Positions 33,481-44,527 of a DNA stretch of 64,000 bases are shown in pieces. The notes under the pieces are model-generated. The model did not search any database, was not told the origin of the DNA, and was given only the letters and a program-made list of their open reading frames with translations. Position numbers and translations under genes: made by a program. Position 1 is the first letter of the stretch. Each line of letters begins with the position of its first letter. This DNA is from Orientallactaga sibirica (taxonomy: Eukaryota > Chordata > Mammalia > Rodentia > Dipodidae), in contig JAEOAD010000012.1 of the NCBI GenBank assembly GCA_036365145.1, positions 44,523,001-44,587,000 of the forward strand, given 5' to 3'.

Positions 33481-34370
33481 CTGTAGGATCCTTGTCTTCA
33501 TCACCAACTTCTCCCAATCTCTCTGATATTAGTGACCAGCTTTGTTAACAAACCACTCTCATTAGTTTTCTGCATGGTAAGTTGTTTTTATTATTTGGTA
33601 ACAATGTCATACTTTGAAAGAAATGAAAGGTCTGTGAAGGAAAATAAGGAAAACTCTGCATTAGAAATGACGGAGCCTAGTAGCAGCCTGCAGGGAAGAA
33701 TGACATTCCTCCACTGCCACCTGCCATCTGCCATGTTTTGCTATGCTGCTCCCAGATTTCCATCTCTCCTTGCTTTCCAGGCCCCTCGTACTATTGTTGA
33801 CCTCAAATGCACTTCTAGGACGTACTCCAGGACCGTGAGATGCTTTGTTTTGTGGCTGCTTATTAAAAAATTCATGAAGTGTCTCTTCTTCTAAGATACT
33901 CCACAACAAATCAGAATAGGCACATTAATCATATAGTTTGTCTACATAAATAACCATCTCTTGTATGCATAACTTAACCCACATCTAAAAATAGTAGCTG
34001 ACTATTTTGTTTAAAAACTTGCCTAATTGTGGTAGATCTGTCAAAAAGATGAAGCAAGTCTTCAGGAGAGAATTTTCTAATTTTCATATTCCTACAAAAT
34101 ACAAAGTTGAGATTAGAATCACTCAACCAAGTACAACTTATGTTTTTTTAAAAAATATTGAGGATGTTTTCTACAAATAATAGCAAGGGAACAAATTGCC
34201 ATTCTTTTTTTCTTTAGAGATACTTTTAAGCTGTTAGAAAAAAAATGTTCCTCTTAAAAACAGGTCAGTGTAGCTCTAAAAGGTTGATTGAATAATTTTA
34301 TCATCATTTTTTAAGAGCATGTATAAATTGTTATAATCAGAGATAGTAAATATAGAGTAAATGCACAGTA
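33481..34370. other. Unique sequence, no recognised feature
   Basis: The 120-codon plus frame at 33532-33894 has a membrane-like N-terminal stretch but no motif that I recognise. I regard it as chance. Confidence 0.35.
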
Positions 34371-34375
34371 AATGG

Positions 34376-34524
34376 GTAATATAATAACATATATAATATG
34401 TCATATATATAATATATAATATAATAACATATAATATGTTATGTATATAATATATATAATATATAATATAATAACATATAATATGTTATGTATATAATAT
34501 ATATAATATATAATATAATAACAT
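34376..34524. repeat. AT-only minisatellite, 47-bp unit
   Basis: The marker ATAATAACAT recurs at 34421, 34468 and 34515 (period 47), with a shorter 40-bp first unit from 34381. The units are almost pure A/T with partial palindromes. Confidence 0.9.
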
Positions 34525-34762
34525 GAAACTATGAATGTGTGAGTCATTTTACATATTAGTCCAAAACCATAGATTTCGTGATTGATTATAGCATTTTCAA
34601 GCCAAGCCTTCAAGTTAGGGCACTTGGATAGGGTTTGATGTGTCAGAGGCTATACTTCAGGAGACACACCCCGTATTGCCATCAGCAGCTTGAGGTCTTC
34701 CTTCGTCCTGTAGAGACATCCACTTAGGTAAAGCTGGATCCTTAAATTTACTACAGAAAAGA

Positions 34763-34940
34763 AGTTTAGAGAGACAGACAGGTATAGAACAGGCACACTA
34801 CGGCCTCCAGCCACTGCAAACAAACTCCAGATGCATGTTCCACTCTATGCAGCTGGACTTATGTGGGTTCTAGAGAATCAAACCCTGGTCATGAGGCTTT
34901 GCAGACAAGAGCCTTAACTGCTGACCTATCTCTCCAGATC
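34763..34940 (-). repeat. tRNA-derived SINE
   Basis: GAGAGACAGACAGG, CTCCAGCCACTGCAAACAAA and TGACCTATCTCTCCAG. Confidence 0.85.
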
Positions 34941-34951
34941 CAGGGTTTATT

Positions 34952-35160
34952 TTTTAAGTTATTTATTTATTTGCATGCAAAAAGAGAGAGGGGAGAGAGA
35001 GAGAGAGATAGCCCCCACTAGAGGGTTCAGCCACTGAAAATGAACTCCAGATGCATGTGCCACTTTGTGAATCTTGCTTTACATGGATACTGGGGAATCA
35101 AACTTGGGTCCCTAAGCTTTTCAGGCAAACACCTTAACCGCTGAGCCATCTTTCTAGCCC
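34952..35160 (-). repeat. tRNA-derived SINE
   Basis: TTATTTATTTATTTGCATGC, a GA tract, GAACTCCAGATGCATGTGCC and GAGCCATCTTTCTAGCCC. It directly follows another copy in the same orientation. Confidence 0.87.
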
Positions 35161-35780
35161 AATAGTTGATATTTTTAATATAAATTTAAGGATGGGTAAT
35201 AAGACAAAGAGAAGTGCTCAGGGAAGGAGTAAGGCACACATGAGTGTGGGCTTTCCAAAGGAGATTCATACTTAAGTGTTTTAGCGGCAGCCTTCATACA
35301 GCATGTTTGTGGCTCTTAAGTTACAATTTAAAGGGTGGTTAAGGAAACCCCACCTCTCTTTTGATCTCTGAAATGCTAGGCTAGCTATAGAGATGCCGTG
35401 GATGGAATTACACACTGATAAAATAAAACCACAGGCCATAAGATTGCATAAGGGGTTAAAACTTCTCTTCTACTGTAAATTGGGTTTCTTATGAAACTCC
35501 TAGAAATTATAGCTGGGAAAGTAAAACGGCCATATATGTTTAGGACTTCAGCATGATTCACTCCTATTTAAACATTTTTGAAATATCTCTGTAAACATTG
35601 TCTCCACATCTAAGCAACCTTTGTAGCCAGTGTTCATGATGCTAGAATTCTTGATTCTAACTGGTGAGAAACTTCAACCAGACGCTGGAGTGAGGAGCTC
35701 TTTTCCCATTGTGTGTCTCCTTAATTTTCTCCACCTATCCTACCACATTTTTAAATATCTAGCAATAAAATTCTTAATCA
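35161..35780. other. No recognisable feature
   Basis: AT-moderate unique sequence. No repeat is recognised. Confidence 0.4.
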
Positions 35781-35908
35781 TTTTTTTTGAGACAGAATCT
35801 TATATAGTTCAGGCTGGCCTTGAACTAACTATGCAGCAGAGGATGGCTGTGAGTCCTTGTCCTCTTCACTAATGTAGGAACAATAGGTGGAAACCACCAT
35901 ACCAGCCT
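35781..35908 (-). repeat. B1 SINE, old
   Basis: TTTTTTGAGACAGAATCTTA, CAGGCTGGCCTTGAACTAAC and ACCACCATACCAGCC. Confidence 0.8.
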
Positions 35909-36131
35909 TCTTGTGGTCCAGTTTCATCTTTGAACTCACAAGCCCTAAGTTCTCAAGAATAATATCATAGTTAGAAAATAAATCTATATAGATTATGTTA
36001 AAAAAAACAACAATATACCAAAACACAAGAAAGAAGAAACGGAGGGAGAAGACAGAAAGATAGGATACACATCTGAATATTAAGGTTGAATTTCTGAAGT
36101 GGATTATGTCAGAATACAAAAGTCAGGTGTA

Positions 36132-36332
36132 GGGTTGGAGAGATGGCTTAGCGGTTAAGGCACTTGCCTGCAAAGAAGCCTAGGGACACAGGTTCAATTC
36201 CCCAGTATCCATTTAAGCCAGATGCACAAGGTGGCTCATGCATCTGGATTTCATTTGTAGTGGCTAGAAGCCCATTCTCTCTCTGTCTCCCTACTACTCC
36301 TCTTCCTTCTCACTCTCAAATAAATAAATATA
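36132..36332 (+). repeat. tRNA-derived SINE
   Basis: GGGTTGGAGAGATGGCTTAG, AGCCAGATGCACAAGGTGGC and a CAAATAAATAAATA tail. Confidence 0.9.
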
Positions 36333-36725
36333 CTACTTTCTAAAAAAAGGAAAATAATGCCAGATGTAATTGCTTCTGTGTGCACAGTAACCCCATTGTT
36401 CCCAGTTAACCATTTCAACAGGAATATTTGATACCCAATTACCTCATCAAAACTGCCTTAAAAAACAACATATTTCATAGTCCATTTGTTTGTGAAAATG
36501 GGGCTCAACTATGACTCATCTTTTTGCCACTCTGAGTAGTTAAGTGATAAGCATTTAGACAAAGAGATTTTAGAAAAATAATGTATTTGTGTTTAGAACT
36601 TAATATCTTGGTAATCAAGTTTCTATTTTTTTCATGAAGCTTCGTGTGTGACATGTCATTATTTTTCAGTTTCATACTGTAATTTGAATTGTCATAAAAA
36701 ATAAAATTCTATGTAACTACCTTTA
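36333..36725. other. No recognisable feature
   Basis: AT-rich. Confidence 0.4.
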
Positions 36726-36740
36726 AAAAATTCAGCTTTC

Positions 36741-36882
36741 GGGCTGGAGAGATGGCTCAGCAGTTTAGGCATGCAAAGCCAAAGGATCTGAGTTCAATTC
36801 TCCAGGACCCACGAAAGCCAGATGCACAATGGAGCGCATGCGTCTGGAGTTCGTTTGCAATAGCTAGATGTCCTGGCACATC

Positions 36883-36921
<39 letters not shown>

Positions 36922-36958
36922 CTTTTTTCTCTCTCAAATAAACAAATAAATAAATTTT
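36741..36958 (+). repeat. Young tRNA-derived SINE, perfect target duplication
   Basis: GGGCTGGAGAGATGGCTCAG, CCAGATGCACAATGGAGCGC, (CT)n and CAAATAAACAAATAAATAAA. A perfect 15-bp duplication, AAAAATTCAGCTTTC, lies at 36726-36740 and 36959-36973. Confidence 0.95.
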
Positions 36959-36973
36959 AAAAATTCAGCTTTC

Positions 36974-37457
36974 TTCATTTTTATTTACAAATTTGATGAG
37001 CTTTGGAAAATAATCTTGATTGCTAGAAAATTAAAATTTGAAAGATCATATACTTGAAAATATGCTACAGTTTAATATGTTGCACATAGGATTATAAAGC
37101 AAATTTGTCTGTGGGTACTCCCACACTTTTTCCATTGTCTTTAAAGTAGGAAAGGTTTAAGTAGAATATTACAAACAATGAATACTTATTTGGATCTAAA
37201 ATTTTTTGCAGTAAATGATGGATTAGAAAACCACTACTATTATATAATTTATAATCATGTCACAATATAAATTTACTTCCATAGAAAATGAGATCTGAAT
37301 GTGCTTAAATATTTTATATTACTACTATGCTATGTTCTTTGCCCAAACAAGTAAGAAATTTATATGTAATTTGGTTTCATAGATTTGATTATAAAATAGA
37401 ACCAAATACTTTAGGAGAAGATTATATAATTGCTGACTTTTCAAATAAGTCAAATAG
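36974..37457. other. No recognisable feature
   Basis: AT-rich. Confidence 0.4.
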
Positions 37458-37587
37458 GATTTTTTTTTTCTTTAGCTGATCTGGAACTTATGGAGTGAAC
37501 AGACTGGCCTCAAACTTGTGGGTGATCTTTCTGCCTCAGCCTCCCAAGTGCTGGTATTATAGATATGAGCCTCCACTTTTAGCTTGA
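37458..37587 (-). repeat. B1-like SINE, old
   Basis: CTGATCTGGAACTTATGGAG, CTGCCTCAGCCTCCCAAGTG and CTGGTATTATAGATATGAGC. It is highly diverged. Confidence 0.65.
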
Positions 37588-37604
37588 GTAAACATATATT
37601 TTAT

Positions 37605-37890
37605 TCTTATTAAACAATTGTTGAGGTATGATTGATATGTATGTTGTACCAACTATGTATCCAACTTGATGAGTTCAGGGATGTATGTAAACACCATATG
37701 CCATAAACCTATCTATCATATCACCCAACCTCCTCCTCTATTTTATTTGTCATTATTGCATGTGTATATGATAAGAATGAATAAGATCCACCCTTGTAGC
37801 AATGTCTAAGTGTTATAATACAGTATGGAAAACTGTAGACACTATAGTGTATACAATAGACCTTTAGGATTTATCATGTATATCCAAATT
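37605..37890 (-). mobile_element. Ancient L1M 3' UTR
   Basis: TTGTTGAGGTATGATTGATA, CAACTTGATGAGTTCAGGGA and GTGTTATAATACAGTATGGA are hallmarks of the old mammalian L1 3' UTR read in reverse. The next piece in the L1 order lies at 39350-39879. Confidence 0.65.
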
Positions 37891-38179
37891 TTTTTCTTCT
37901 TCTTTTTCTTCTTGTTTTTTGCATTGTTTTGGTCGTTTTTGCTTGTGTGATATGGTGTGGGAGGATGGTGAGTGTTGTAGGTGCCCTTGTGGTGCCCCAT
38001 GAGCTCATCTGTGGCTGGTATACTTACCTGTGATAGCCCAAGCAGGACATGGGTTGTCCAGCTCCTCAGCTCCTTCACTCTTCCACCTGTTCTTATTTGA
38101 GCAAATGTCTTTCACTGAACATGACAGACTTTCAGTTTGTTTTTTTGTTTGTTTGTTTGTTTTTTTTATGAGGTCTGGT

Positions 38180-38545
38180 GGTTTCTGGGTCTCATCTGTC
38201 CATGGGACTACAATTACAGAACCACATGACTGCACTTAGCCTTTTAAATATATATTTGAGGGAGAAGAAGACGCAGATAGAGAGAGAGAAAAAGGGTGAG
38301 CCAGGGCCTCCAGCCACTGCAAATGAACTCCAGACACAGGGGCCACTTTGGGTATCTGGCCTATGTGGGTCCTGGGGAATTAAACCTGGATCGTTTGGCT
38401 TTGTAGGCACATGCCTTAAGTGCTAAGCCATCTCTGTAGCCCCACACTTAGCCTTTTATATGGACCCTAGGATCACCTCCAGTGGTCTCTCAGGCTTCCT
38501 TGGGAACTCGTGCCTGTACCTCTGAACCATCTGTTCTTTCAAAAT
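38180..38545 (-). repeat. B4-like SINE remnant, interrupted
   Basis: GGGACTACAATTACAGAACC before, and TATGGACCCTAGGATCACC ... CTCTGAACCATCTGTTC after, the tRNA-SINE at 38247-38444. Weak. Confidence 0.35.
38247..38444 (-). repeat. tRNA-derived SINE with target duplication
   Basis: A full reverse copy ending CTAAGCCATCTCTGTAGCCC. The flanks CACTTAGCCTTTTA at 38233-38246 and 38445-38458 are identical. Confidence 0.92.
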
Positions 38546-38787
38546 TCTTATTATTTTTTCTGATTATTATAAATACTTTTGTTGTAGACATTTTAGTATG
38601 TTTCTTCTGGTGATTTGAAACAGACTTCTGCTAATAATTCACATAGGAAGGATTACTGGGTCTTAAAAAGTATAATTTGAAATGACAATAAAGTTGTTTT
38701 TTATATTGGTTTGTCTTTACTGGATTCAATAGTACCTAGTTAATTTTCTTACTGTTTTCCATTTGTGACTGTTACCATCAAATCCTT

Positions 38788-38815
38788 TTTAAAATTTCTT
38801 TTGTTTTGTTTATTT

Positions 38816-38846
<31 letters not shown>

Positions 38847-39018
38847 GTAGGTGGAGGGGGCAGGGAGAATGGGCATGCCAGGGCCTTCAGCCACTGTAAA
38901 TGAACTCCAGATGCATGCACCGCTTTGTGCATCTGGCTTAGGTGGGTCCTGAGAAATTGAACCTGGATCCTTTGGTTTTGCAGGCAAATGCCTTAACCAG
39001 TAAGCAATCTCTCCAGCC
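38788..39018 (-). repeat. tRNA-derived SINE
   Basis: A GTTTATTTGAGAGAGAGAGA tail and tract, GCCACTGTAAATGAACTCCA and GCAATCTCTCCAGCC. Open frames in it are shadows. Confidence 0.9.
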
Positions 39019-39033
39019 TTCAAAATTATTTTT

Positions 39034-39349
39034 AAAATGTGTATTTGTGGGGGCATATTCATGCTCATGTATGTGCCACAGCTGACAAGCTATGGTGTGT
39101 ATAGAGATCAGAAGAAAACCTCTGATGTCAAGCCTCAGTTTCCATTTTGTTTGAGGGAGGGCCTTTTGTTGTTAGCAAATGTGTAAGCTAGGCTAGCTGG
39201 CCTATGAGCACCCCAGTATTCTCCTGGCTCCATGTCCCACCTTGTTCCTGTGTGTGTGTAGCTTAATGTGTGTACTGGGGATCCAAATCCAGGTCATAAT
39301 GCTTGTGCTAAAAGTGATTTTACTTACAGAACAAACTATATTCCTAGCC
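39034..39349 (-). repeat. B4-like SINE
   Basis: A degenerate GT start, AAGCTAGGCTAGCTGGCCTA, TGTGTACTGGGGATCCAAAT and a TATATTCCTAGCC end. It separates two pieces of an old L1. Confidence 0.6.
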
Positions 39350-39879
39350 TTCAAACTTTGTACTCTTGTTATAATACCTCCTTCTGCCCACCTTCCTGCA
39401 GGCCTCAACAACCCTCACTCTATTTTAGATTCATGACATATATGCTGTCATATAGTAATGTCCCTTCCATGTCTGGCTAACTTTACTTAGCACATTATTT
39501 TGATTTATTCAGGATTTCTTCCTTTCTTAAGGCAAATATTCAAATATTCCACTGGGTATATATACCACATTTCTTTACACATTCAGCTATTTAGATATTT
39601 AGGGTTTTTCCATATCATGGTTATTGAAAATACTGGTTCATTGAGAGTGGGAGTGTAAATGTAGAAATCATCCTAGCATCTAATTTCAACTTGGAGAAAA
39701 TTTATATTTCTCTATCTCCAAATTTCCAGAAGTGGGAAGGCTAGATCACATGCTAGTTCTATTTTTCTCTGAGAAAATTCCATGATGTTTTATGTAGCTT
39801 TTGCAGCAATGTATATGATTTTAAAGGTTTCTTTTTCTCTATATCCTTATCAATGTTTTAATGTTCAGTAATTTCCGTC
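39350..39879 (-). mobile_element. Ancient L1M 3' end/ORF2 C-terminal region
   Basis: CCATGTCTGGCTAACTTTAC, TATTCCACTGGGTATATATA, CATATCATGGTTATTGAAAA, GAAGTGGGAAGGCTAGATCA and GCTAGTTCTATTTTTCTCTG follow the familiar reverse L1 3' order. The reading frame is destroyed. Confidence 0.75.
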
Positions 39880-40192
39880 TGTAGCATTACTTTCTCATTG
39901 TTGGGACAAAACACCCAACCAAACACAACATATGGAAGCAGAGAGTTTATTTCAGCTTCAATGCAAACAAACAGTTGGTAGAGACATCACCAGAGCAGCA
40001 GGAAATAGTTTGAGTCACCTGGCTCTAAACACTTAGTGGCCTGAACTAACAACCCTCAAGGTTCATCCTCAGTGACACTCCTCATCTAGCAAGGTTTCAC
40101 CTTCCACAGACTCTACCAGCTGAGTATAAACTATAAGGTTTATTCAAAGGACTTGAAGATATAGAGGATATGTTACATTCAAATTACTACAA
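39880..40192 (-). mobile_element. MaLR LTR (3' LTR of a partial provirus)
   Basis: TGTAGCATTACTTTCTCATT, GAAGCAGAGAGTTTATTTCA and CAAATTACTACAACC. On its right it continues straight into MaLR-type internal sequence, so it is the 3' LTR on the minus strand. Confidence 0.65.
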
Positions 40193-40965
40193 CCTGTCCC
40201 TGGATTACATAGACTCATGACCATCTTATGTTGATAAGTGAATTCAATCCAACTTTAAATGTCTCATATTCTTTACCAGTCCAAGCATTGTTCAAAGCCC
40301 AAAGTCTAAAGTCTCACCTGAGAATCAAGACAGTTTCTCAACTGTGAACCCTGAACATTCACAACACAAGTTACATACTACCAACACATAATAGTACAGA
40401 GTAAACATCCCTATTTATCAAAGAAGGTATTAGACATAGCAAGGAAAGTTTGGAGCCAAACAAGCTAGAAAATAGGTAGGGCAAGTCTTAAATCCTGCAG
40501 GTCCAAATCTGGCATCTGAGACCTGAGATGAGATCTCTGGATTGCCATCTGCTTCCCCAGCTTTGAATACTTGCTTTCTGGCCAGTTCCATACAAGCCAG
40601 AATTGTCAGCTTTCCTTGGTGGTCACCACATAGTCCTAACATCTCCAAAATCCTGGGCTGTCCACTGAAACCCAAGGTTTATCTTCACAGCTCCAAGCAA
40701 CAGCCTCACAGGACCTCCTTTCCTTCCAATCTTGCCTTTCACACTTTCCAGCTTCAGTGGCTGCTGAAACCATGCCTGCACTCCATGACTCTACTTTCTG
40801 CTCTTGCAGAACTTCAAAATCAGTACCAAGTGACTAACCCTGCTGAATTTGAAAATGCAGGGGGAACAAAGGTGGACCTTAAGGGACAGTAAATTTTCTC
40901 AACAGTTTTCCTTCAGGTCCCTTCCTTTCCCAAAAATCAACCCTTTCCCCACCATCCTAACCCAC
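40193..40965 (-). mobile_element. MaLR internal sequence
   Basis: AAAGCCCAAAGTCTAAAGTC, CTGAGAATCAAGACAG, ATCCTGCAGGTCCAAATCTG, CCATCTGCTTCCCCAGC and GGTGGTCACCACATAGTCCT match the non-coding internal region of rodent MaLR elements in reverse. The open frame at 40542-40892 lies inside and is not a gene. No 5' LTR is seen to the right. Confidence 0.6.
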
Positions 40966-42271
40966 AGCAACTGGCCCATTCTTAATGGTGGTAATCTCAA
41001 TATATTTCTGTCTTCTAATTTTTATACTTTTATTTCATTTTCATTTTTAATAAAATTTGCTAGGACATGTAGTGTAAGAGTTGTCTGGCCATGTTGTTAC
41101 ACTTGATCCAATATTGCATTTCTTAATTACCCAACTTTGTTATTTTTTTCCTTTTAGTGCCTTACAATGCTTTCCTCTAGAGCTTTCTACATTAAAAATC
41201 ATAACTAAGTATTACTTATATCTCATTTTTTCAGATATATAGACATAATGATTTATGTCATTCAATCTGAAAAATAATTAGTTCTCAGCAAGAAACCACA
41301 GTTTTATCCTTGCAGTAAACTCTAATTAATCATGATGAGCCATGTTAAATTAATTTTGTGAATTTAAAAAATTTTTTGTTATACTTGTGTTAATCTGTCA
41401 TTTTTGTTTATTTATTACTTTGCTTATCTTTTGTTTTTACTTATTATGTTAACTTCAGAGAGAATAAGATGAAAGCATCTATTTCTATATTCTGTAATAG
41501 TTCTTTAAATGATTAAAAGAACTTATTAGTAACTCGCTTGGTATATGGCTTCTAATTGAAAAGCTGGATTATTGCTAATCACAAGTGGAATGTATTTAGT
41601 TTGTTATGGGCTATTTAACATTTCTATTTTGTATTATATACAATTTTTCTAATACTTTCAATATTTTTGGTAGACTTTCAAATTTTATTTTAACATAATT
41701 ACCATATAATATTTCTTTAATATCTCACAATCACTATTGTGCCTAGATTTTATGTATCTTTAACTTGTTTCTATCTTTGTGGAACAATTTCCCCATGACT
41801 GACTTATTTATTCATATTTTTAAAGAATCAGGCATTATTTGGTTCAACTGCTCATATTTTGTTTTATCATTACCACATTCATTGATTTCTATCATCTTCT
41901 TTGACTGGGTTTACTTTATCATTCTGTCAGCATCCAACAAATTTCTTGAAATTACGCTTGCCTTGGTGTTTTTCTTTGCACTCCCTCTTGCTCTGTGATT
42001 AATGTACTGAATGTTATAAATCTCCCTGCAAGGCTTTACTCTCACACAAGTTGTGACATGTAGTGTTTTGATTACTCTGCACTTCTGTTTGTCCTGTGAG
42101 CTTCTTTTTGCACAAGAATATTTAGTTATATACTTTGTATTGGATTGTACTGGATTTTAATTAATTTTGATTTTATCGACAACATTTCATTGTGTAATTG
42201 TCCAAGAAGTTAGCTTATGTGTTTAGTCTATTAATTTATAAGTCTTCCTTTAAATTTTAAAATGTGGTTCA

Positions 42272-42400
42272 TGCCGGGCGTGGTGGTGCACACCTTTAAT
42301 CCCTGTACTCAGGAGGCAGATGTAGGAGGATTGCTGTGAGTTTGACTACAGAGTGAATTCCAGGTCAGCCTGAGCAAGACCTTACCTTGAAAAACCAAAA
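42272..42400 (+). repeat. B1 SINE with internal deletion
   Basis: GCCGGGCGTGGTGGTGCACA, AGGCAGATGTAGGAGGATTG and TTGACTACAGAGTGAATTCC. The GAGGCCACCCTGA segment is deleted. Confidence 0.92.
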
Positions 42401-42579
42401 GTAAAAAGTATAAAATGTGGTTCATTTCCTTGTTGGACTTGCAAACAATTGCATAAACATATGTCATCCTGTCTCCTATGTTAGTTGATTGTTCATTTTA
42501 GCAAACATCATTTTCATTTGTCTCATATAGTTACAATTTTTCACATATCATTATCTTGAGTTTGTTACCTTTTTCTCTT

Positions 42580-42793
42580 TTTAAATATTTTTATATATTG
42601 GCAATCAGACAGACAGACAGATTGACTGACACACTCAAACAGATACAGTATGGGACCGCCAGAGCCTCTTACCACTGGAAATGAACATAGGCACATGCAT
42701 TACTCTGTTCATCTGACTTAAGTTGGTATTGGGAAACTGAACCCAGACCAGCAAGCTTTGCAAGTAAATGCCTGCTGAGCCTCCTCTCCAACC
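42580..42793 (-). repeat. tRNA-derived SINE, diverged
   Basis: CAGACAGACAGACAGATTGA, CCACTGGAAATGAACATAGG, GGGAAACTGAACCCAGACCA and GAGCCTCCTCTCCAACC. Confidence 0.75.
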
Positions 42794-43404
42794 ACTTTGT
42801 CTGTTCTTAAAATTACTAATTTAGCTTCCTTTTATTCAATAACTGCCTGCCTGAAATATCTATCTTTTTATTTATAATCAAACTTTTGTTACTCTTTTTA
42901 TTCTAGTGAATTTTAATTTAATTTTTGTTTTATAACTTTTTGTACTGGTTTTTGCCATCAGGATATCTTTTCATTATATTATTTTATACTTTCTGTCATA
43001 ATTTTCATTTTTTATTTATTTTATCTTCCTTTATGCCTTTCCTTTTTGTGTATGTATAACGTATTTATATTATGATCTTGCATATATGTATATACTCATT
43101 TTGATTTGAACTTTATAAGTGATAATAATAATTATATTTACCCAAGGGTTATCTTTTGAGCTTACTATTACTCTCATACACACACACATTTTGGTTCCTA
43201 TAAATTTCTTAATCTCAAGAGAATCCTTTACTCCCACCAGAACTAAGAGATACCCAACTAGCTAAGATGACAGATCCGCACCATCAGGTCCAGCTCTCCT
43301 GTCCGTTAATATTTGTTTATCGAGAGCTTCCCATGGTTTTGTATGTATGTACATGAGATGCCAGGAGAGATAATCCTCAGTGGGAATCATTTCAGGCTCT
43401 TGTC

Positions 43405-43597
43405 TTTTTTAATATTTTATTTTTATTTATTTGTCAGAGAAAGAGAATGGGCATGCCAGGGCCTCCAGCCACTGCTAACAAACTCCAGATGCATGTGCCC
43501 CCTTGTGCCTCTGGCTAATGTGGGTCCTGGGGAATAGAACCTGGGTCCTTTGGCTTTGCAGACAAACCCCTTAATCACTAAGCCATCACTCCAGCCC
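43405..43597 (-). repeat. tRNA-derived SINE with target duplication
   Basis: TTTTTATTTATTTGTCAGAG, GGGCATGCCAGGGCCTCCAG and TAAGCCATCACTCCAGCCC. The flanks TCAGGCTCTT at 43392-43401 and 43598-43607 are identical. Confidence 0.92.
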
Positions 43598-43710
43598 TCA
43601 GGCTCTTCTCTTAACCAGAGGCTCCTTGCCCTTGAACATAGAGGGAGAAGTGTTGGATAAGGACAAGGGAACCATTTCAGGTTCTCTTGTTTTATGTGTT
43701 TGTTTATTGC

Positions 43711-43812
43711 TTGTGTGTGTGTGATGTTGGTGAGTGTGTAACGTTGATGTGTGTGTATAACGTTGGGATGTGTAATGTTTGTGTGTGTGATGTGTGTGTG
43801 TGTGTGTGTGTG
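43711..43812 (+). repeat. (GT)n-rich microsatellite
   Basis: Interrupted GT runs separated by AACGTTG and ATGTTG units, with about 13 pure GT units at the right end. It explains the H/T-rich open frames on the minus strand. Confidence 0.92.
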
Positions 43813-43995
43813 CCTTCACAGCAGAGTGGGTGTGCTTGCCTGCAATGCCTAAGTGATAAAAGTGGAGCATTGAGGTGAAATGTCAGGTACCTGCTCAATC
43901 ACTCTCCTGCACTCTCTTTCTCTCTGTGTGTGTCTCTTTCTTTTTCTTTTGTGCTGAATTCTTTTAATGACCTTGGAGATTTTCTTACAAGCTGT

Positions 43996-44094
43996 CTGTT
44001 TGTGTGGGTCCCGAGAAAAAAACTGAGCAGTCAGTCCACCTTTGGCACTCATGTTTGCACAGGATGTGTTCTAAATCACCAAGCCATCTCCAGC
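43996..44094 (-). repeat. tRNA-derived SINE fragment
   Basis: TGTTTGTGTGGGTCCCGAGA and ATCACCAAGCCATCTCCAGC: the head half only. Confidence 0.55.
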
Positions 44095-44367
44095 TTGTTG
44101 TTTTATAGTTTTCCTACTTAAAATTCTTGATTTCTTTCTGTCTTTGTTCCTTAGTCGCAGGGCAATGTCAATTGGAACTGTGGGTTTCTGCCTCTCATTT
44201 GTAGGGCTCTTTCTGGAAGAGGAAAAAAAAACCTCCCAGTAAAAGCTTTCTTCCCAGAAGACCATCCATCCATGGTCCTCTTCATTATTACTTTCTCCTG
44301 GCAATGGCACCCATAAAGCTCTGTTTTTACATAAGTTTCAATTCATATATGTTAAACATAAAACCCA

Positions 44368-44527
44368 GCTGGGCGTGGTGGCGCACGCCTTTAATCCCAG
44401 CACTCGGGAGGCAGAGGTAGGAGGATCGCCGAGAGTTCGAGGCCACCCTGAGACTACATAGTCAATTCCAGGTCAGCCTGGACCAGAGTGAAACCCTACC
44501 TTGCAACCCCCCCCAAAAAAAAAAAAC
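44368..44527 (+). repeat. Young B1 SINE
   Basis: GCTGGGCGTGGTGGCGCACG, GGAGGATCGCCGAGAGTTCG and GGCCACCCTGAGACTACATA, ending in CCCCCCC and poly(A). It retains many CpGs, a sign of youth. Confidence 0.95.

Larger units (their letters stand above)
40970..43310 (-). mobile_element. Ancient L1 ORF2 remnant
   Basis: In reverse: TTTGCTAGGACATGTAGTGT, ATTATGTTAACTTCAGAGAG, AAAGAATCAGGCATTATTTG and CTGAATGTTATAAATCTCCC follow the order of the ORF2 reverse-transcriptase part. It is interrupted by a B1 (42272-42400) and a tRNA-SINE (42580-42793). Right of 42410 the match is weaker. No frame survives. Confidence 0.5.

Noticed and set aside
40542..40892. A 116-codon plus-strand frame
   Set aside because: It lies within MaLR internal non-coding sequence, antisense to the element.
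43598..43898. H/T-rich minus frames resembling a histidine-rich protein
   Set aside because: Translation of a GT/AC microsatellite.
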